Positions 1-12,636 of a DNA stretch of 64,000 nt are shown here, in pieces. The notes below the pieces were generated by a model. That model saw nothing but the letters and a program-made list of their open reading frames with translations, searched no databases and was not told where the DNA came from. Within the stretch, counting starts at the first letter, position 1. Every line of letters starts with the position of its first letter. Source of the DNA: Candidula unifasciata (Eukaryota; Mollusca; Gastropoda; Stylommatophora; Geomitridae); the NCBI GenBank assembly GCA_905116865.2, contig CAJHNH020007035.1, forward strand, positions 301,001-365,000, in the 5' to 3' direction. Position numbers and translations under genes: made by a program.

Positions 1-1590
1 CGAGGATCGTGAACTTGTTAAATGCAAACACTAACCTTTAACAGATAGGCTTAAAGGGTCTCCGATACACCAAAAATCCCCCACCCCTTTTTCTCCCCGT
101 ATACAGACAAAACATAAGTACAGTCATGTATGTGATGTCAATGGCCCATAGGTTTTCATATCGATCGAGCTGCCGTGTGTCAATACCTGTATTTCTGGTA
201 TTGAACTCTGTTATTGATCTCTGGATACAGTATAGAGGTGTGGGAGCCAGTGGTTCTCTCGTTGTGGTTATAGAGGACGTGGTTGCTGATATTTTTTTAT
301 TTTTTTAATTTAGCTATCAATCTGAATCTGTTTTAACACATTCATGACTATTATTTCTCTTCCATCCCCTCCCCCCTCCTCCCTTTTCCCCATCCCCTGT
401 AATGCACATACTGCATCTCTGTTGTCGTTTCCCCCTTCTCCTGTTCTCCTCGTTATCTTACGTCTTATTATCCTTTTATTTGCAGTCGCTAACTGTTAAA
501 CTGGTAGAAAGCAGCAGCTGCTGCAGTAGTGGTAGCAGCAGTAGTGATAATGGTAGTGATAGTTGTAGTGATTATGGTGGTATCCGTGTTGGTGGTGGTA
601 GTAGTAGTAGTAACAGCAGCAGCACTAGCAGTAGTGGTAGCAGCGACAACAGCAGAAAGATGTTTTCCACCACCAATTCAGGCTATACCGACCCAGAAAC
701 ACAACAAAGATAACGTCAGAATCTCGAGCTCAAAAGAAAATAAAAAGTAGAAATAAAGTAGAAGTAGAAAAAAAAAGTAGAAAAAACAAGAAAGAAAGAA
801 CATTAGCAGTATCAGTAGCAACAGTAGTTGTAGTAGTAGCAGCAGCAGCATTAGTAGTAGCAGTAGTAGTGCAGTAGTACTAGCAGTAGTAGTGCAGTAG
901 TAGTAGCAGTAGTAACAGTAATAGTAGTAGAAGTAGCAGCAGTAGAAGTAGCAGCAGCAGAAGCGGTAGCAGTAATAGTAATAGTAACCGTCGTAGTAGT
1001 AGCAGTAGCGGTAATAGTAGTAGTAGTAGTAGCAGTAGCAGTAGTTGTAGCTGCAGCAGCAGCAGTAGTAGTAGCAGCAGCCAGTTGTATTCTTAGCGAA
1101 AGTTTAGATATATTTACCAAGGGGACGCCGCCTGGATACCAAGTTGAGAAACTGATCTGCCCAGATTTCCTTCAAGTGTAGAGGTGCATAACAGAAGCTC
1201 GAAACTGCTGCTTATGTAAACTCAAGTTGTGGAAATGTCTCTGGCCAATATTATTTGGAATCTAGGATCTGAACTGACAGGGAGATTTCCTCGGTGTTTG
1301 TGTGTGGTATGTGAATTTGGCGTTTCTGACTCCTGGCTAACTATACTATTCTTAAGCTTAGTTGGTATGAACACATAATTACAGCGGATTTAGTGTGTGT
1401 TGCCAGCGATATCGTAATACTTTTATTCTTTATTATTTTATATATGAATACATTTTTATAGGGAGAAGAAGAAGGCCCCGATGAAGAGAACTGGTCGGGT
1501 CCACAGATACAAGTATACCACATTTACAGTTACCTGTATTAAAGATGTGGTTAGTTGGTCAAAAGAAAGTAATTAGAACGAGACATAAAA
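1..1590. repeat. AGC/AGT trinucleotide-rich stretch, no gene seen
   Basis: No supported gene. Imperfect AGC/AGT (read as TAG/CAG) triplet repeats fill about 510-660 and 790-1085. They open several spurious frames of poly-Ser, poly-Val or poly-Thr type. The flanks are AT-rich unique-looking DNA. It lies upstream of the first recognisable exon of gene 1 and could be intron or intergenic. Confidence 0.6.
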
Positions 1591-1591
1591 G

Positions 1592-2960
<1,369 letters not shown>

Positions 2961-3236
2961 GTTCATGAGAATTTAGACTTCTTATAAGATCGCACCCACT
3001 CCCATGTATGATAACTAAAGCTACTGTTCTGTTTTGTGGTCCCCTAGTTTTATGTAAATTCCCTGAACTATTTATTAGATTCGGTCTTGGTTTGTTTCGT
3101 ACACTCAGTGTTAATGTTTCAGGCGGTGGCCACATTGTACAAGCAGATTCCTTCTGGGACCCCCACGGAATCCCTGCCAGGCTGGTTTAGCCGTTAGGGA
3201 TGACTTCATTATATAATCCAGACTGTAAATTGAGGT
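2961..3236. other. No feature recognised
   Basis: Unique-looking sequence between the tetranucleotide array and a SINE. No exon with matching splice phases is visible. Confidence 0.4.
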
Positions 3237-3640
3237 TTACCAACAGATCAACATCATGGCACACGGGTAGTAACCCATAAGTGCCCCGTTCTTCTTATAA
3301 CTCAATTCTGAGTCCGAAAAAGCTTGGAACAGTGCACAAGTTCTGTAGCACCAGCGAAGACCCTGAAATACTTTAGGTAGATTTTTAACTCCAATTTTTT
3401 CCCGCGCAGCGCCGTTAGGCTAGTCTGTTCGATTTCCAACTGCCAAGGGAATTTTTACGTGCGTCACAATACACATGGGCGTCCAATCTCTCTACAAACA
3501 GGCCAGAAGGATTTACTAGAAGTCCAAGTCCACGTGAAAAAATTCATACCCCCACCGTGGATTGAACTCGGAACCTCCAGTACTCGAGGCGGACACCATG
3601 CTTCGAGCCCACGCAGCCCCCCCCCCCCCCTAATAGAACA
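3237..3640 (-). repeat. tRNA-derived SINE family 3, copy 1
   Basis: This matches the copies at 42230-42605 and 55565-56175. On the minus strand it starts with a tRNA-like head at about 3605-3540, with a B-box-like GTTCCGAGTTCAATCC. It ends on the plus-left side with a segment related to ATCAACATCATGGCACAC. A poly-C run at 3618-3631 lies near the head. Confidence 0.7.
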
Positions 3641-4329
3641 GTGGAAGACATGCAATTCGTACCTACAGACTTTATTAAGGCGTGTGGCTTTACCTGAAAA
3701 CCATTGGCAGATAGAATGTAAAAGAAGAAGTACATTTCGTACCTTAACAGATTTGTTTACTACTGACATTTGCTAACTGACAACTAACTATTTCAGCAAC
3801 CAGCTGTACAAATACCTAGCCTCTCGTGGCGCAGCCGAGCACAGAAATACCACTTATGAATTCCAACCTTGGAAAGTTCAGATCCTAACTTGTGCCATAA
3901 ATGTCATTAGAACGTGGCGCTGCCTCGCCCGACATCGCCACGGATGGCAAGGAGCAGGTGACACCGGATGAACTTTTCGGACCTATGTCACCCGGAAGAG
4001 ATCATGGGTAGGTTTGCGTGTATGTGTGACCTCTCTGGGAATATGTGACATGTGTTATAATATTTCTCTCTATCTCTCTATTCCCCGTATGGGTTCTGGT
4101 GCCCCTTTTTAGGCGATGGAAGGTAGTTGGCAGGCCCACAACCCTATAACAAATGCCCAGTCTACCGTTCACAGTAAACGCCCATGCTCCCATAAATCCT
4201 AGAGCTCCGCTGGTCTACCACGCTTTCCTAGTAGGAACTCCCACATGAGTCGTTAAGCGGTCACCTAAATACTAGTCCGTTATTCACTGTCATTACCTAA
4301 AGTCGCCCATAGCCACACAGACTATTGAC

Positions 4330-4470
4330 AACAAAAAAGGTTAGTTGCGTATCCTTTACAGGACGTTGCCGAACCAACCCCAACAGCTTTTGGATGTTGA
4401 GTCTTGACAACAAGCATGTCGCAAAAAAGCGACTAACTAGGGGCTTCAGAAATGGTATATATTGGACCAA
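4330..4470 (-). repeat. SINE family 4, partial copy
   Basis: The stretch TTAGTTGCGTATCCTTTACA followed by a GTTGC..ACCAACCC segment matches the left part of the longer family 4 copies at 48660-48905 and 54990-55215. The tRNA-like head is missing. Confidence 0.6.
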
Positions 4471-4568
4471 AAGGCGCAGATATCGCAGCTTAGTTATAAA
4501 CACAGCTATAAACTCAATGTGCCACTCACCTGTTTTGAGAGCAGCATATTAGTAATAATGAGTCGCTA

Positions 4569-4845
4569 TAGTGAAGCAGTTAGCCGCTCGCCTGCGAATC
4601 GGAAGGTCGGCAGGATTCGGGTACTGACGGAGCCGAGCTTTTTTCCCCTTCAAAAATGATCTTAGCTCCAAAGTGGACCCAGTCTTATGTGGGTACCAGG
4701 TACAAGCCCTAGGAGGTAAACAACGGCCGGCCGGCTTGATGTTGACCACATCACCCACCAAGTGCCCAATGGTCTATCAAATATCGGTCTAGCCCTATAT
4801 GCCCAAAAGGAATGGAGGTGTGGAAAAGGGTACTTTACATATAAT
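4569..4845 (+). repeat. tRNA-derived SINE family 1, copy 1
   Basis: The diverged tRNA-like head (4569-4640) is followed by the family body (GACCCAGTCTTATGTGGGTA, then CCGGC..GATGTTGACCACATCACCCA) and the 3' part with CGGTCTAGCCCTATATGCCC and GTGGAAAAGGGTACTTTA. It is the same order as the copy at 7451. Confidence 0.8.
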
Positions 4846-5080
4846 AGTAATAATAAAAATATTGCTATCAAGCAATTATTTTTTGCTGATTACATTCTAT
4901 CTGTTTTATCCACATTATGTGTGTCCTTACTATACCCTACTGTTTTACATTCCGTCATTATTTACTAGATTATATTGTCTCTTACATTGGGGGGGGGGGG
5001 GGGGTGTCTCTGGACTCAGATAAAATTAAACTTACATTTCTGCGTTTTTTGTGAAATAATTCACATTCTGTATGTCTTCC

Positions 5081-5083
<3 letters not shown>

Positions 5084-5149
<66 letters not shown>
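5084..5149. repeat. TA dinucleotide array
   Basis: About 33 uninterrupted TA units. Confidence 0.95.
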
Positions 5150-5150
<1 letters not shown>

Positions 5151-5159
5151 GTGTCATTT

Positions 5160-5305
5160 CCAACACAAATGAGTCAGATCTGTAAAACGGATGCACACGT
5201 AACACTCAAGTTCTGGAACAGGACTGCAGTCCAAAAGTGGATGAACAACCAGAGCTTTCCGCCAGTTTACAGCAAAATAACACAAAGAAGAAGAAGAAGA
5301 AGAAT
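5160..5305 (+). repeat. Dispersed repeat family 5 (GAAGAA-tailed), copy 1
   Basis: CTGTAAAACGGATG, then a GGAACAGGACTGCAGTCCA segment, then AACCAGAGCTTTCCGCC, then a GAAGAAGAAG tail. The same order recurs at 24700, 41555, 61175 and 63005 on plus and at several minus sites. Confidence 0.75.
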
Positions 5306-6073
5306 TTCCAACACGAGATCGATTACGTATTCACACACTATCATGGGTGGTAGAGGCGGAAGTTCAAGCCTTCATTCTTGAAAATTCTGCTGATGGAGGT
5401 GCGTTATTTACATCGATGGATCCGTAGTTTGACGCGTGCTGGTAGTCTGGTAGTCTTAGTTTCAGCTTCATAGCAAACGGGTCACCCCATCTTTGCTCCG
5501 CTCCCGTGCCAACGAAAAACACACAGAATGTTTATCACAATCCCTTGTGGAAAGATTGACAGACTGCTGTCTCAGCATATCCAGCATACACACGCATTAA
5601 AGCATACGGTAGCCATCCGAAGTGCTAACACAAACAGTCCGACATTAGAAATGTAGTTCATCATTGATGGTAACAGAATTCACCAACAGATCAGCAGTTG
5701 TCCAAGCGATCAATTTTAATCACATAGGGGCACCACCAACATTGCGACATAGGCATCGCGCCTTTTTCTGAACCTACAATTCACACCACCACGTTGGTCA
5801 CAGTCGAAAAAAACATTACACGTGAAATCCGCAGCTTACAGTGTCACGCCATGCATTCAACTCAGAAGCTGGGCGATGAAACTATATACTTCCAGTCTAC
5901 AAATGAAACAAATATGCATCGGCCACCGTCCGGCAGAGGCCAAAAATGTGCCTTGGCTCCGAACAGTGCCCCTGCCTAGCGTCCATTTTGACCGGAAGTA
6001 CAAAGTCCTTAGGCTTTCACAGCTCTAGTTCGAGGGAGAACAGTAACAGAATACAGCGGTGCTTTTGCCTCGA

Positions 6074-6560
6074 CTACAAGTAGTCTGACCATGGAGGTGA
6101 TGGCGGTAACAAAAGCGATGATGTGGCTAGAGACACGACAGTTTTCTCATGCGTGCTTTCTAAAAGAATCCATAAGCCTACTTTAGAAGATTGAGACAGT
6201 TTGGACAGGAGCTTCATTTTTGTACCATGGCACTCTGATGTAAGAGGGGAACAGCGAGCGTATTGACTTACTGGCAGGACCACAGTAGATACGGACAAGC
6301 AATTGACCGAGCCGATGTTCTCAATCCTTTCCTCGAGTCAGGACGAGTAAATGTTTCAGGAGACGACGCTGAGTCGACAACATTGAAAGGACTACAAGAA
6401 CTTCAGGTCAAAAGAAGTATTGCCAGACATGAACGCTATACAGGTAGCCAAAGAAGAATAGTAAACCAAAACAGAGAGTGTTATCAATTGCTACATGCTG
6501 AGGGATATAATCAAGATGGGATCAGAGCGCTTATGGACTTTTCTGATATGCAGTGAGGAT
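6074..6560 (+). mobile_element. Degraded non-LTR retrotransposon RNase H fragment
   Basis: Conceptual translation in shifting frames gives TMEVMAVTKA, then FIFVPWHSDVRGEQRA, then LQELQVKRSIARHE. This corresponds to RNase HI of LINEs: a VPGH-x-x-V-x-GNE-x-AD-like motif, here decayed to VPWH..VRGEQRA. Frameshifts and stops show it is dead. The fragments at 43083-43470 and 25830-26075 belong to the same family. A CTAA array follows. Confidence 0.75.
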
Positions 6561-6564
6561 GATC

Positions 6565-6586
6565 TGTCAACTAACTAACTAACTAG

Positions 6587-6649
<63 letters not shown>

Positions 6650-6685
6650 GCTAACTAACTAGCTAACCAACTAACTAGCTACACT
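6565..6685. repeat. CTAA tetranucleotide array
   Basis: AACT/CTAA repeats with occasional AGCT variants directly follow the RNase H fragment. Confidence 0.9.
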
Positions 6686-6689
6686 ATCT

Positions 6690-7450
6690 TGTGGGAAACA
6701 GACCTACTGGTCTTCATGGTTCATAAGTCGACAACAGGGGCGCCAGAACCTGGAGGTTCGTGAACCTTGAGGGCTCCTTCCCCGTTTTCCCACACCAAAA
6801 CCCGGTGTTCCACGGTCGAAACCGTTTAAAACAAACCTTTCCGCCCTCTCCCCTGTCAAAACAACAATTACGGCCTGCCTGGATATACCATTTGCGGTGT
6901 AGGCGGCGCCGGGGGAGGGGGTTGGGGGGTTGGGTGGTATTCGAGGCTGAGGGTTTAGGGCCGCATGGTTAATGCTGTCGGCACAGACTGGGCAGGTTAA
7001 AATTTTATTTTTGTGCCGACAGAAAGAAACAAAAATCAGTGACTTTAGAGGGGCCGAACCTGGGTCTCCTGCAAGGGAGCCTGGTGTTCTAATTTGTCCC
7101 GTCTCCCTGCTATCCCCACCCCTCCCCCCCCCCTTCATCCTTAGGGAGAAAAAAAAGGCAAGAGGCCAATATGCCCCTTCCTCAACCACTTACGGAAGTT
7201 CTCTGAGTTTTTGGTTATACATTTAATTTTTTTTTTCCAGATGTTCAAATGCCCTTTCCATTCAGCACATAATTATTATTACACTCATAAATAGGGTTTA
7301 TACTCCTTAAAGCCACCGTCCGCTAGAAAATATCTACAGAGGATGGGCCCATCCCCCCTTCCCCTAATGTTTTCCTTGAGTCATCACCCCTAGTCCCCAG
7401 TATACAACATCTACCTGTCATGATAACAAGTGACCTTTAACTCATTTAAG
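6690..7450. other. Gene-less stretch
   Basis: GC-richer DNA with short poly-C and poly-G runs. I see no splice-compatible exon. The two open frames here (about 6704-7226) lack coding features. Confidence 0.4.
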
Positions 7451-7722
7451 CGCCGTGGCCGAGCGGCTAGGCACTCGCTTGCGGATCGGAATGTTGTGAG
7501 TTCGCTCCCTGGAGGAGCCGGACTTTTTTCAAAAATGACCTTGTTTCCCAGGTCGACCCAGTCTTGAGTGGGTACCGGGTGCAGTCACGGAAAGTAAAGG
7601 CGGCCGGCGTGATGCTGACCACATCACCCATCTTGTGTCGATTGGTCAATAAAATATAGGTCTATCCCTATATGCCCTATAGTCTAAAGGCGTGGAAAAG
7701 AGTACTATACTTGACTTTTTTA
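7451..7722 (+). repeat. tRNA-derived SINE family 1, best copy
   Basis: The head GCCGTGGCCGAGCGGCTAGG looks like a tRNA 5' half (A box TGGCCGAGCGG), followed by a B-box-like GAGTTCGCTCC. The body holds GGTCGACCCAGTCTTGAGTG and GTGATGCTGACCACATCACC. The 3' part holds TATAGGTCTATCCCTATATG and GTGGAAAAGAGTACTATA. Around ten further copies lie in this window on both strands. It is not a tRNA gene because the anticodon and acceptor arms do not close. Confidence 0.85.
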
Positions 7723-7827
7723 CTTATTATAATACATTTAGTAACCGACCCCTATAGTAAATTTCACAATAACTGACCTGTGATTGGCAGTATTTGAAGA
7801 TAACTGACGTATGATAAATTATTACAG

Positions 7828-7892
7828 GCATACAGAGGAAACCATTCACAGCAAGAAATATCAGGGCACAGGCGATGTGTTCAGAAATTCAG
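7828..7892 (+). CDS. Gene 1 (CARD/coiled-coil protein), earliest recognisable exon
   Basis: A 65-nt internal exon with one leading base, 21 codons (HTEETIHSKKYQGTG...FRNS) and one trailing base. The acceptor is TTATTACAG and the donor CAG/GTAAAC. Its trailing G joins the AT of the exon at 9929 to make Asp, giving RNSDRNLLSP across the junction with the frame open. The exon is hydrophilic and short and shows no domain. The preceding exon, which must end in phase 2, was not found in the 7.8 kb upstream, so the start codon and promoter are probably outside the window or hidden among repeats. The phase match and both splice sites support it, but the small size keeps confidence moderate. Confidence 0.65.
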
Positions 7893-7999
7893 GTAAACAC
7901 TCTCTTGATTCTGATTCTCTGGTCATGGGTGCTGGAACCTGCTGGTTCTGGTGCCCCCCCCCCCTTTCCCCCCATCTCGTAGTTTTAAGAAGCTGAACC

Positions 8000-8215
8000 C
8001 TCCTCTTCTTCTGTCTCCTATTACCCATTGGAGCATAGGGCCTCAACCAACTCACACCAAGTCATTCTATCCTTCGCTATTTCATGCAGGTCACCTTAGG
8101 TCTTCCCCATGCCTTTAACTTCAATTCCTAGCATCCTTCGCCGTGTGTATTTTGGTCCGCCTTTATTTCTGTAACCTCCTGTGGGTTCCAGCACAAAGAC
8201 ATTCTAGTTATTTGG
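8000..8215 (-). mobile_element. LINE reverse transcriptase C-terminal fragment
   Basis: Minus-strand translation gives GGPKYTRRRMLGIEVKGMGK, then GDLHEIAKDRMTWCELVEAL. This is the typical end of a non-LTR RT (RGRPK-x-TWRR ... A-x-DR-x-x-W). The related fragment at 63340-63560 has GSPKNT..RRELEGEVKK. It ends in a purine-rich GAAGAAGAGGA tail. It is 5' truncated and frameshifted. Confidence 0.65.
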
Positions 8216-8489
8216 TTCTCAGGTTTACCCAACGTGTGTCCGCCAGCGTTTTTTCCTCATCTGTTGGTCATCGCTGGAACTTGTTTAGTTCTCTCCGAAA
8301 GCTCAGCATTAGTTTTTTCTATCACACCATTTAATTCCCAGTGTTCTGCGCAGACAACATTTAGTGAATGTGTGTAATGTTTTAGTAGTTGTCTTGGTTG
8401 TTCTCCTTAGAATAAAACATTTTCAGTTTAATATTAGTTAAAATTTCTTGTGACCTCACCCCTAAAACATTTCCAAGAAGCTAAGTGGT

Positions 8490-9330
8490 CACTCAAATTA
8501 CGTATGGTGTTCTGTGGTCACTCAAATTATGTATGGTCTACTGTGGTCACTCAAATCACATACGGTGTTCTTTTGTCACTAAAAATCACGTTTGGTGTTC
8601 TGTGGTCACTCAAATCACGTATGGTGTTCTGTGGTCACTCAAATCCCGTAGGGTGTTCTGTGGTCACTAAAAATCGCGTTTGGTGTTCTGTGGTCACTCA
8701 AATCACGTATGGTGTTCTGTGATCACTCATATCACGTATGGTGTTCTGTGGTCACTAAAAATCACGTTTGGTGTTCTGTGGTCACTGAAATCACGTATGA
8801 TATTCTGTGGTAACTCTAATCACGTATGGTGTTCTGTGGTCACTAAAAATCACGTATGGTGTTCTGTGGTCACTAAAAATCACGTTTGGTCAACTGTGGT
8901 CACTCAAATCACGTATGGTCTACTGTGGTCACTCAAATCACGTATGATGTTCTGTGGTCACTAAAAATCAAGTTCGGTGTTCTGTGGTCACTCAAATCAC
9001 GTATGGTGTTCTCTGGTAACTCAAATCACGTATGGTGTTCTGTGGTCACTAAAAATCACGTGTGGTGTTCTGTGGTCACTCAAATCACTTATGGTGTTCT
9101 GTGGTCACTCAAATCACGTATGGTGTTCTGTGGTCACTTAAATCACGTATGGTCTACTGTGGTCACTCAAATCACGTATGGTCTATTGTGGTCACTCAAA
9201 TCACGTATGGTGTTCTGTGGTCACTAAAAATCCCGTATGGTGGTGTTCTGTGGCCACTCAAATCACATATGGTGTTCAGTGGTCACTAAAAATCACGTAT
9301 GGTTTTCTGTCGTCACTCAAATCAGGTATT
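8490..9330. repeat. 29-bp minisatellite, about 29 units
   Basis: The unit is approximately TCACTCAAATCACGTATGG followed by TGTTCTGTGG. Variants are TCACTAAAAATCACGTTTGG and GTCTACTGTGG. Units are diverged. The reading frames across it (8450-9289) are artefacts. It lies in the intron between the exons at 7828 and 9929. Confidence 0.95.
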
Positions 9331-9541
9331 TCCTTACACATTAACAATTAACTAAAATATTACATTTTCTGTCATTCATCGTAAAATGATAATAATAATA
9401 TAGTAATAATTATATTTTGATATTATTACTGCGCTTTTAAAGAGGGTTTGAGGCCCCATTAAACCAGACCTTTCGCATCGTATACTTTCTTACCCAAGGT
9501 GTCGCTTATATCCTGTGCCCATATTCGTACTGGTCTATTTT

Positions 9542-9662
<121 letters not shown>

Positions 9663-9928
9663 AATGTAGTTTGTTATTCTAATTCTATTTGTGCTACTGT
9701 TATACTATCGTCAACTCTTAGCATATATTCTTAGTGGCAGTGTCTGTGTGAAATAAACGTTCTCTCTTCAGAAATTTACCATACATGACCATGACAACAA
9801 GCTGAACACACATAGCCTTACACCTGCCTATATTATGTAAAGTACACACAAAAAAAAGGAATATGTCATAACATAAAATGAACTTCAACCCCCCCCCCCC
9901 CCCTCCCATTTTCTCTCTCTTGTTATAG

Positions 9929-10622
9929 ATCGGAATCTGCTTTCACCAACCAACTACCCAGAAATATTCTTGACATCCAACTCTATAGGAGAAACTTCAA
10001 CTAAAGAGAGGATGGCGCATAATGACTCTCCTTATAATGACAAATCAGCGGAAATAGAAAACGGTATTGGTCGATCTAACAAAGAGAACGTGATCAAAGA
10101 CTTTCCGTACCCAGCCAAATCAAGAGAAGCAGCTTACAGCCGATCTAATCAATATTCGAACACAACATCGAAAGATTCTCCAGCAAGCTTTAAAGTGTCT
10201 TCCATGAGTGTTAACCGTGAAAATGTCGACAGAGTTCGTTCTAGACTTCACAGGGATAACAACTCTCCAAACGGTTTCTCATCGCGATCTTCCTACCTCC
10301 ATGTAAATATTTTTGACGACCACTTAAATATTTCCAATTCAAAACTGGACAACACCCTTCTGAGACTGTTTTCCAGGAACTCAAATATAATTGGTCATTA
10401 CGCCGACTTCGATAATCAAATGGAATCGCACAATTTTGCATATTCGGATTTCATTGGTCTAGAACCTGTAGCTTGGAGGATTTATCCAATGAACGCAGCC
10501 CACAAGGAAACGCTTGACAGAGAAATGGACTTTATCGCCTTCCACGTGAAACCTCGAGAGATCATAAGTCGACTTTACAAAGATGGGATTCTGACATCAC
10601 TGGACTACAACCAAATGGCGAG
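9929..10622 (+). CDS. Gene 1, exon with N-terminal half of a CARD-like domain
   Basis: A 694-nt exon (2 + 230 codons + 2). The acceptor is a pyrimidine tract ending TTATAG and the donor is GCGAG/GTTAGT. The first about 170 residues are Ser/Asn-rich and probably disordered. The last about 40 (KETLDREMDFIAFHVKP, then REIISRLYKDGILTSLDYNQM) have the helix 1-3 pattern of a caspase recruitment domain: a hydrophobic helix, then L-x-x-x-GILT-x-x-D. The next exon supplies helices 4-6, so the domain is split by a phase 2 intron. The order of residues resembles CRADD/BCL10-type CARDs (family knowledge). The function as an apoptosis or innate-immune adaptor is inference. A LINE RNase H fragment starts about 10 bases after the donor. 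Confidence 0.85.
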
Positions 10623-10632
10623 GTTAGTATAC

Positions 10633-10980
10633 TTCTATGTTATGTTATCACAATCGACGTCACTGCACATCAGGAATTCCCATGCATGCTCAGTCCTCCA
10701 ATGCAGCAGCCACTCCAAGGTACTTCTACTAACTGTTCCCGTGAGAAGATTATAATATCTCCCATCTCGGGCTCGAAGGCGGCAATGTGCTTCACCATGC
10801 TTTACTCCCATGTCACGCAAGCGTGTTAGTGTCAGAAATTCATCATTATCCACTAGCCCAGTCCGTACAGCATTGACGATATCTGCTCTTTCCATGCGTC
10901 TTCCCATATGCATTGGTGCATTGCTTGCAGGTTGGTCCGCTCGCTCTTTACCCTTTGTGCCCACGTGACCAGGTGTGTAG
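10633..10980 (-). mobile_element. LINE RNase H C-terminal fragment
   Basis: A minus-strand frame of 109 codons holds HMGRRMERADIVNAVR, then EFLTLTRLRDMGVKHGEA, and starts with VGTKGKERAD, matching the RNase HI motif G-x-x-G-x-K-GNERAD. The tail EHAWEFLMCSDVDCDN is typical of the end of such polyproteins. The frame is intact over this piece, so the copy is fairly young, but it is 5' truncated. Confidence 0.8.
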
Positions 10981-11441
10981 ACCCAGGGAGGTAAAGTGCG
11001 ATTTTTAAATGCCTTCTACCCATTCAGAGCGCATACTGCCTGTTGCTATTACAAATGGGTATATGTGTCAGTGTGCGTGTGTATGTGCGCGTGCGCATGA
11101 CTGTGTCTATAATGATAAACGTATTTTATAATGATAAACGTATTCTATAAAGATAAACGTATTTCCATAGCAGATGCAGTGGTTGGGGTAGTAAAGTGTT
11201 ATACCTTTACATACACTAGGTCGTGACAAAAACGGAGGATGGTCGGTTCTCTTAATTTTAGTCTTTCCTGTGGAACAATTCTGGAAATAATCAGGGACCC
11301 AGATTTATGAAGCTATAAGTTAATGATTCCCTTTAAAGCTGTATCGAATACAGAAAGATTTGGACATCAAGATAGCTTTAAACAAAGCTTTTGGCCCCAG
11401 CATATAAGTTTTCTAACAGAAGGATCAAAGAAGTATAAAAA

Positions 11442-11592
<151 letters not shown>

Positions 11593-11787
11593 ACGACACT
11601 CACATTTAGTAAGAACAGTAAAGAATGGAAGAGGATCCCTGGGTGGATCAGCATCACAGTGGATACAATATACCCAAGACTTACCAGGCATGACAGTTGC
11701 CGAGACAGAACAGATGATGTCCAGGGACTATGTGGGCTCTGTTGCGTACCGTGGTGGCAGAGACCTTCTGCAAAGGATCTTCTACAA

Positions 11788-11974
11788 CAGTGGCTCTCAA
11801 CCTTCCTAATGCCGGGACCCTTTAATACGGTTCCCCCATGTTCTGGCGACCTACAAACGATTATTTTACTTCATAACTTCAAAGAGTATGGGATTTTCGA
11901 TGGTCTTAGGCGTCTCCTGTGAAAGGGTCGTTCGATCAAAAAAAGGGTGGCGACCGGCAGGGTGAGAACCGCTG
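11788..11974 (+). mobile_element. SPIN-like hAT MITE, copy 1 with target duplication
   Basis: The ends CAGTGGCTCTCAACC and GGTGAGAACCGCTG are imperfect terminal inverted repeats. Inside are CTTCCTAATGCCGGGACCC, CTTCATAACTTCAAAGAGTA, GATGGTCTTAGGCG and CTGTGAAAGGGTCGTTCGA, in the order of the SPIN/SPACE INVADERS hAT family as I remember it. It is flanked by TTCTACAA (11780-11787) and TTCTACAG (11975-11982), an 8-bp target site duplication with one mismatch, as expected of hAT elements. It carries no coding capacity. Confidence 0.9.
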
Positions 11975-12069
11975 TTCTACAGGATAACATTGAACTTTTA
12001 TCCCATTCTAGTAAATCTAGTCTAGTTAATGAATGTTCTTTAATTTGCTAAACGATATACTATCTTCTA

Positions 12070-12300
12070 CATTTTAGCGTTTCCCAGTTGTGAACTATGG
12101 GAGAACGTTCTTGGTGTTCGTCTGCTTCTGAACATTAGTATTGTTCTAGAACTTGAGTTTAGCGTTCACATCCATTTTACACACTTGGCTTATTTATATG
12201 CAGACTGCTGGTTCCTTGCCACTCAGGTAGAAGCACTCCGACATCTAAGTAAACTCAGTCAATTAAACGCCTGCTTCCTGTGGTCTATTCTCCCCCTCCC
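12070..12300 (-). repeat. Dispersed repeat family 5, minus copy
   Basis: Holds GAACGTTCTTGGTGTTCGTC, CAGAC..GCTGGTTCCTTGCC and GAAGCACTCCGACATC, the complement of the family body. Confidence 0.7.
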
Positions 12301-12431
12301 CCGCCCCATAATAGAGCCCCAGAACACACACAGGGAGATACACTATCTTTTTGTCTTCTATGTGTGCACAGCAGTGTATATATACAAGACAGTATTTGAC
12401 TATAGTACATTATGTTCTATGTCTGTTGAAG

Positions 12432-12636
12432 GACCGCTGCTCAAGGAGACAGGGCAGTCACTCGACTCTTGATACGGACCTTACAACGGCGTGGAGCAAA
12501 GGCGTATCCTGCGCTGATAGATGCTCTTTTAGCCAGCGACTACTTCTTGGTGTGCGAGCGCCTATCAGAGTCGGAGCATGAGCTGAAGAGCGGAATGATG
12601 ACAGACAGGGCACAGAAGTACTGGGGCAACATACAG
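12432..12636 (+). CDS. Gene 1, exon with C-terminal half of the CARD-like domain
   Basis: A 205-nt exon (1 + 68 codons, ending phase 0). The leading G completes the AG carried from 10622 (Arg). The translation runs TAAQGDRAVTRLLIRTL, then QRRGAKAYPALIDALLASDY, then FLVCERL: helices 4-6 of a CARD, with the family pattern R-x-x-x-LL...RG-x-x-A-x-x-x-L-x-x-L. About 20 polar residues follow (SESEHELKSG...KYWGNIQ). The acceptor TCTGTTGAAG lies after an in-frame stop, which fixes the start of the exon. The donor is CAG/GTTTGT. The junction phases with the exons before and after are consistent, which is strong support. Confidence 0.85.

Noticed and set aside
402..750. Ser-rich and Val-rich frames, possible exon of gene 1
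   Set aside because: Dominated by AGC/AGT triplets; no acceptor-donor pair with the phase needed for 7828.
7451..7520. tRNA gene
   Set aside because: A and B boxes are present but the cloverleaf does not close, and the sequence continues into a repeated SINE body.
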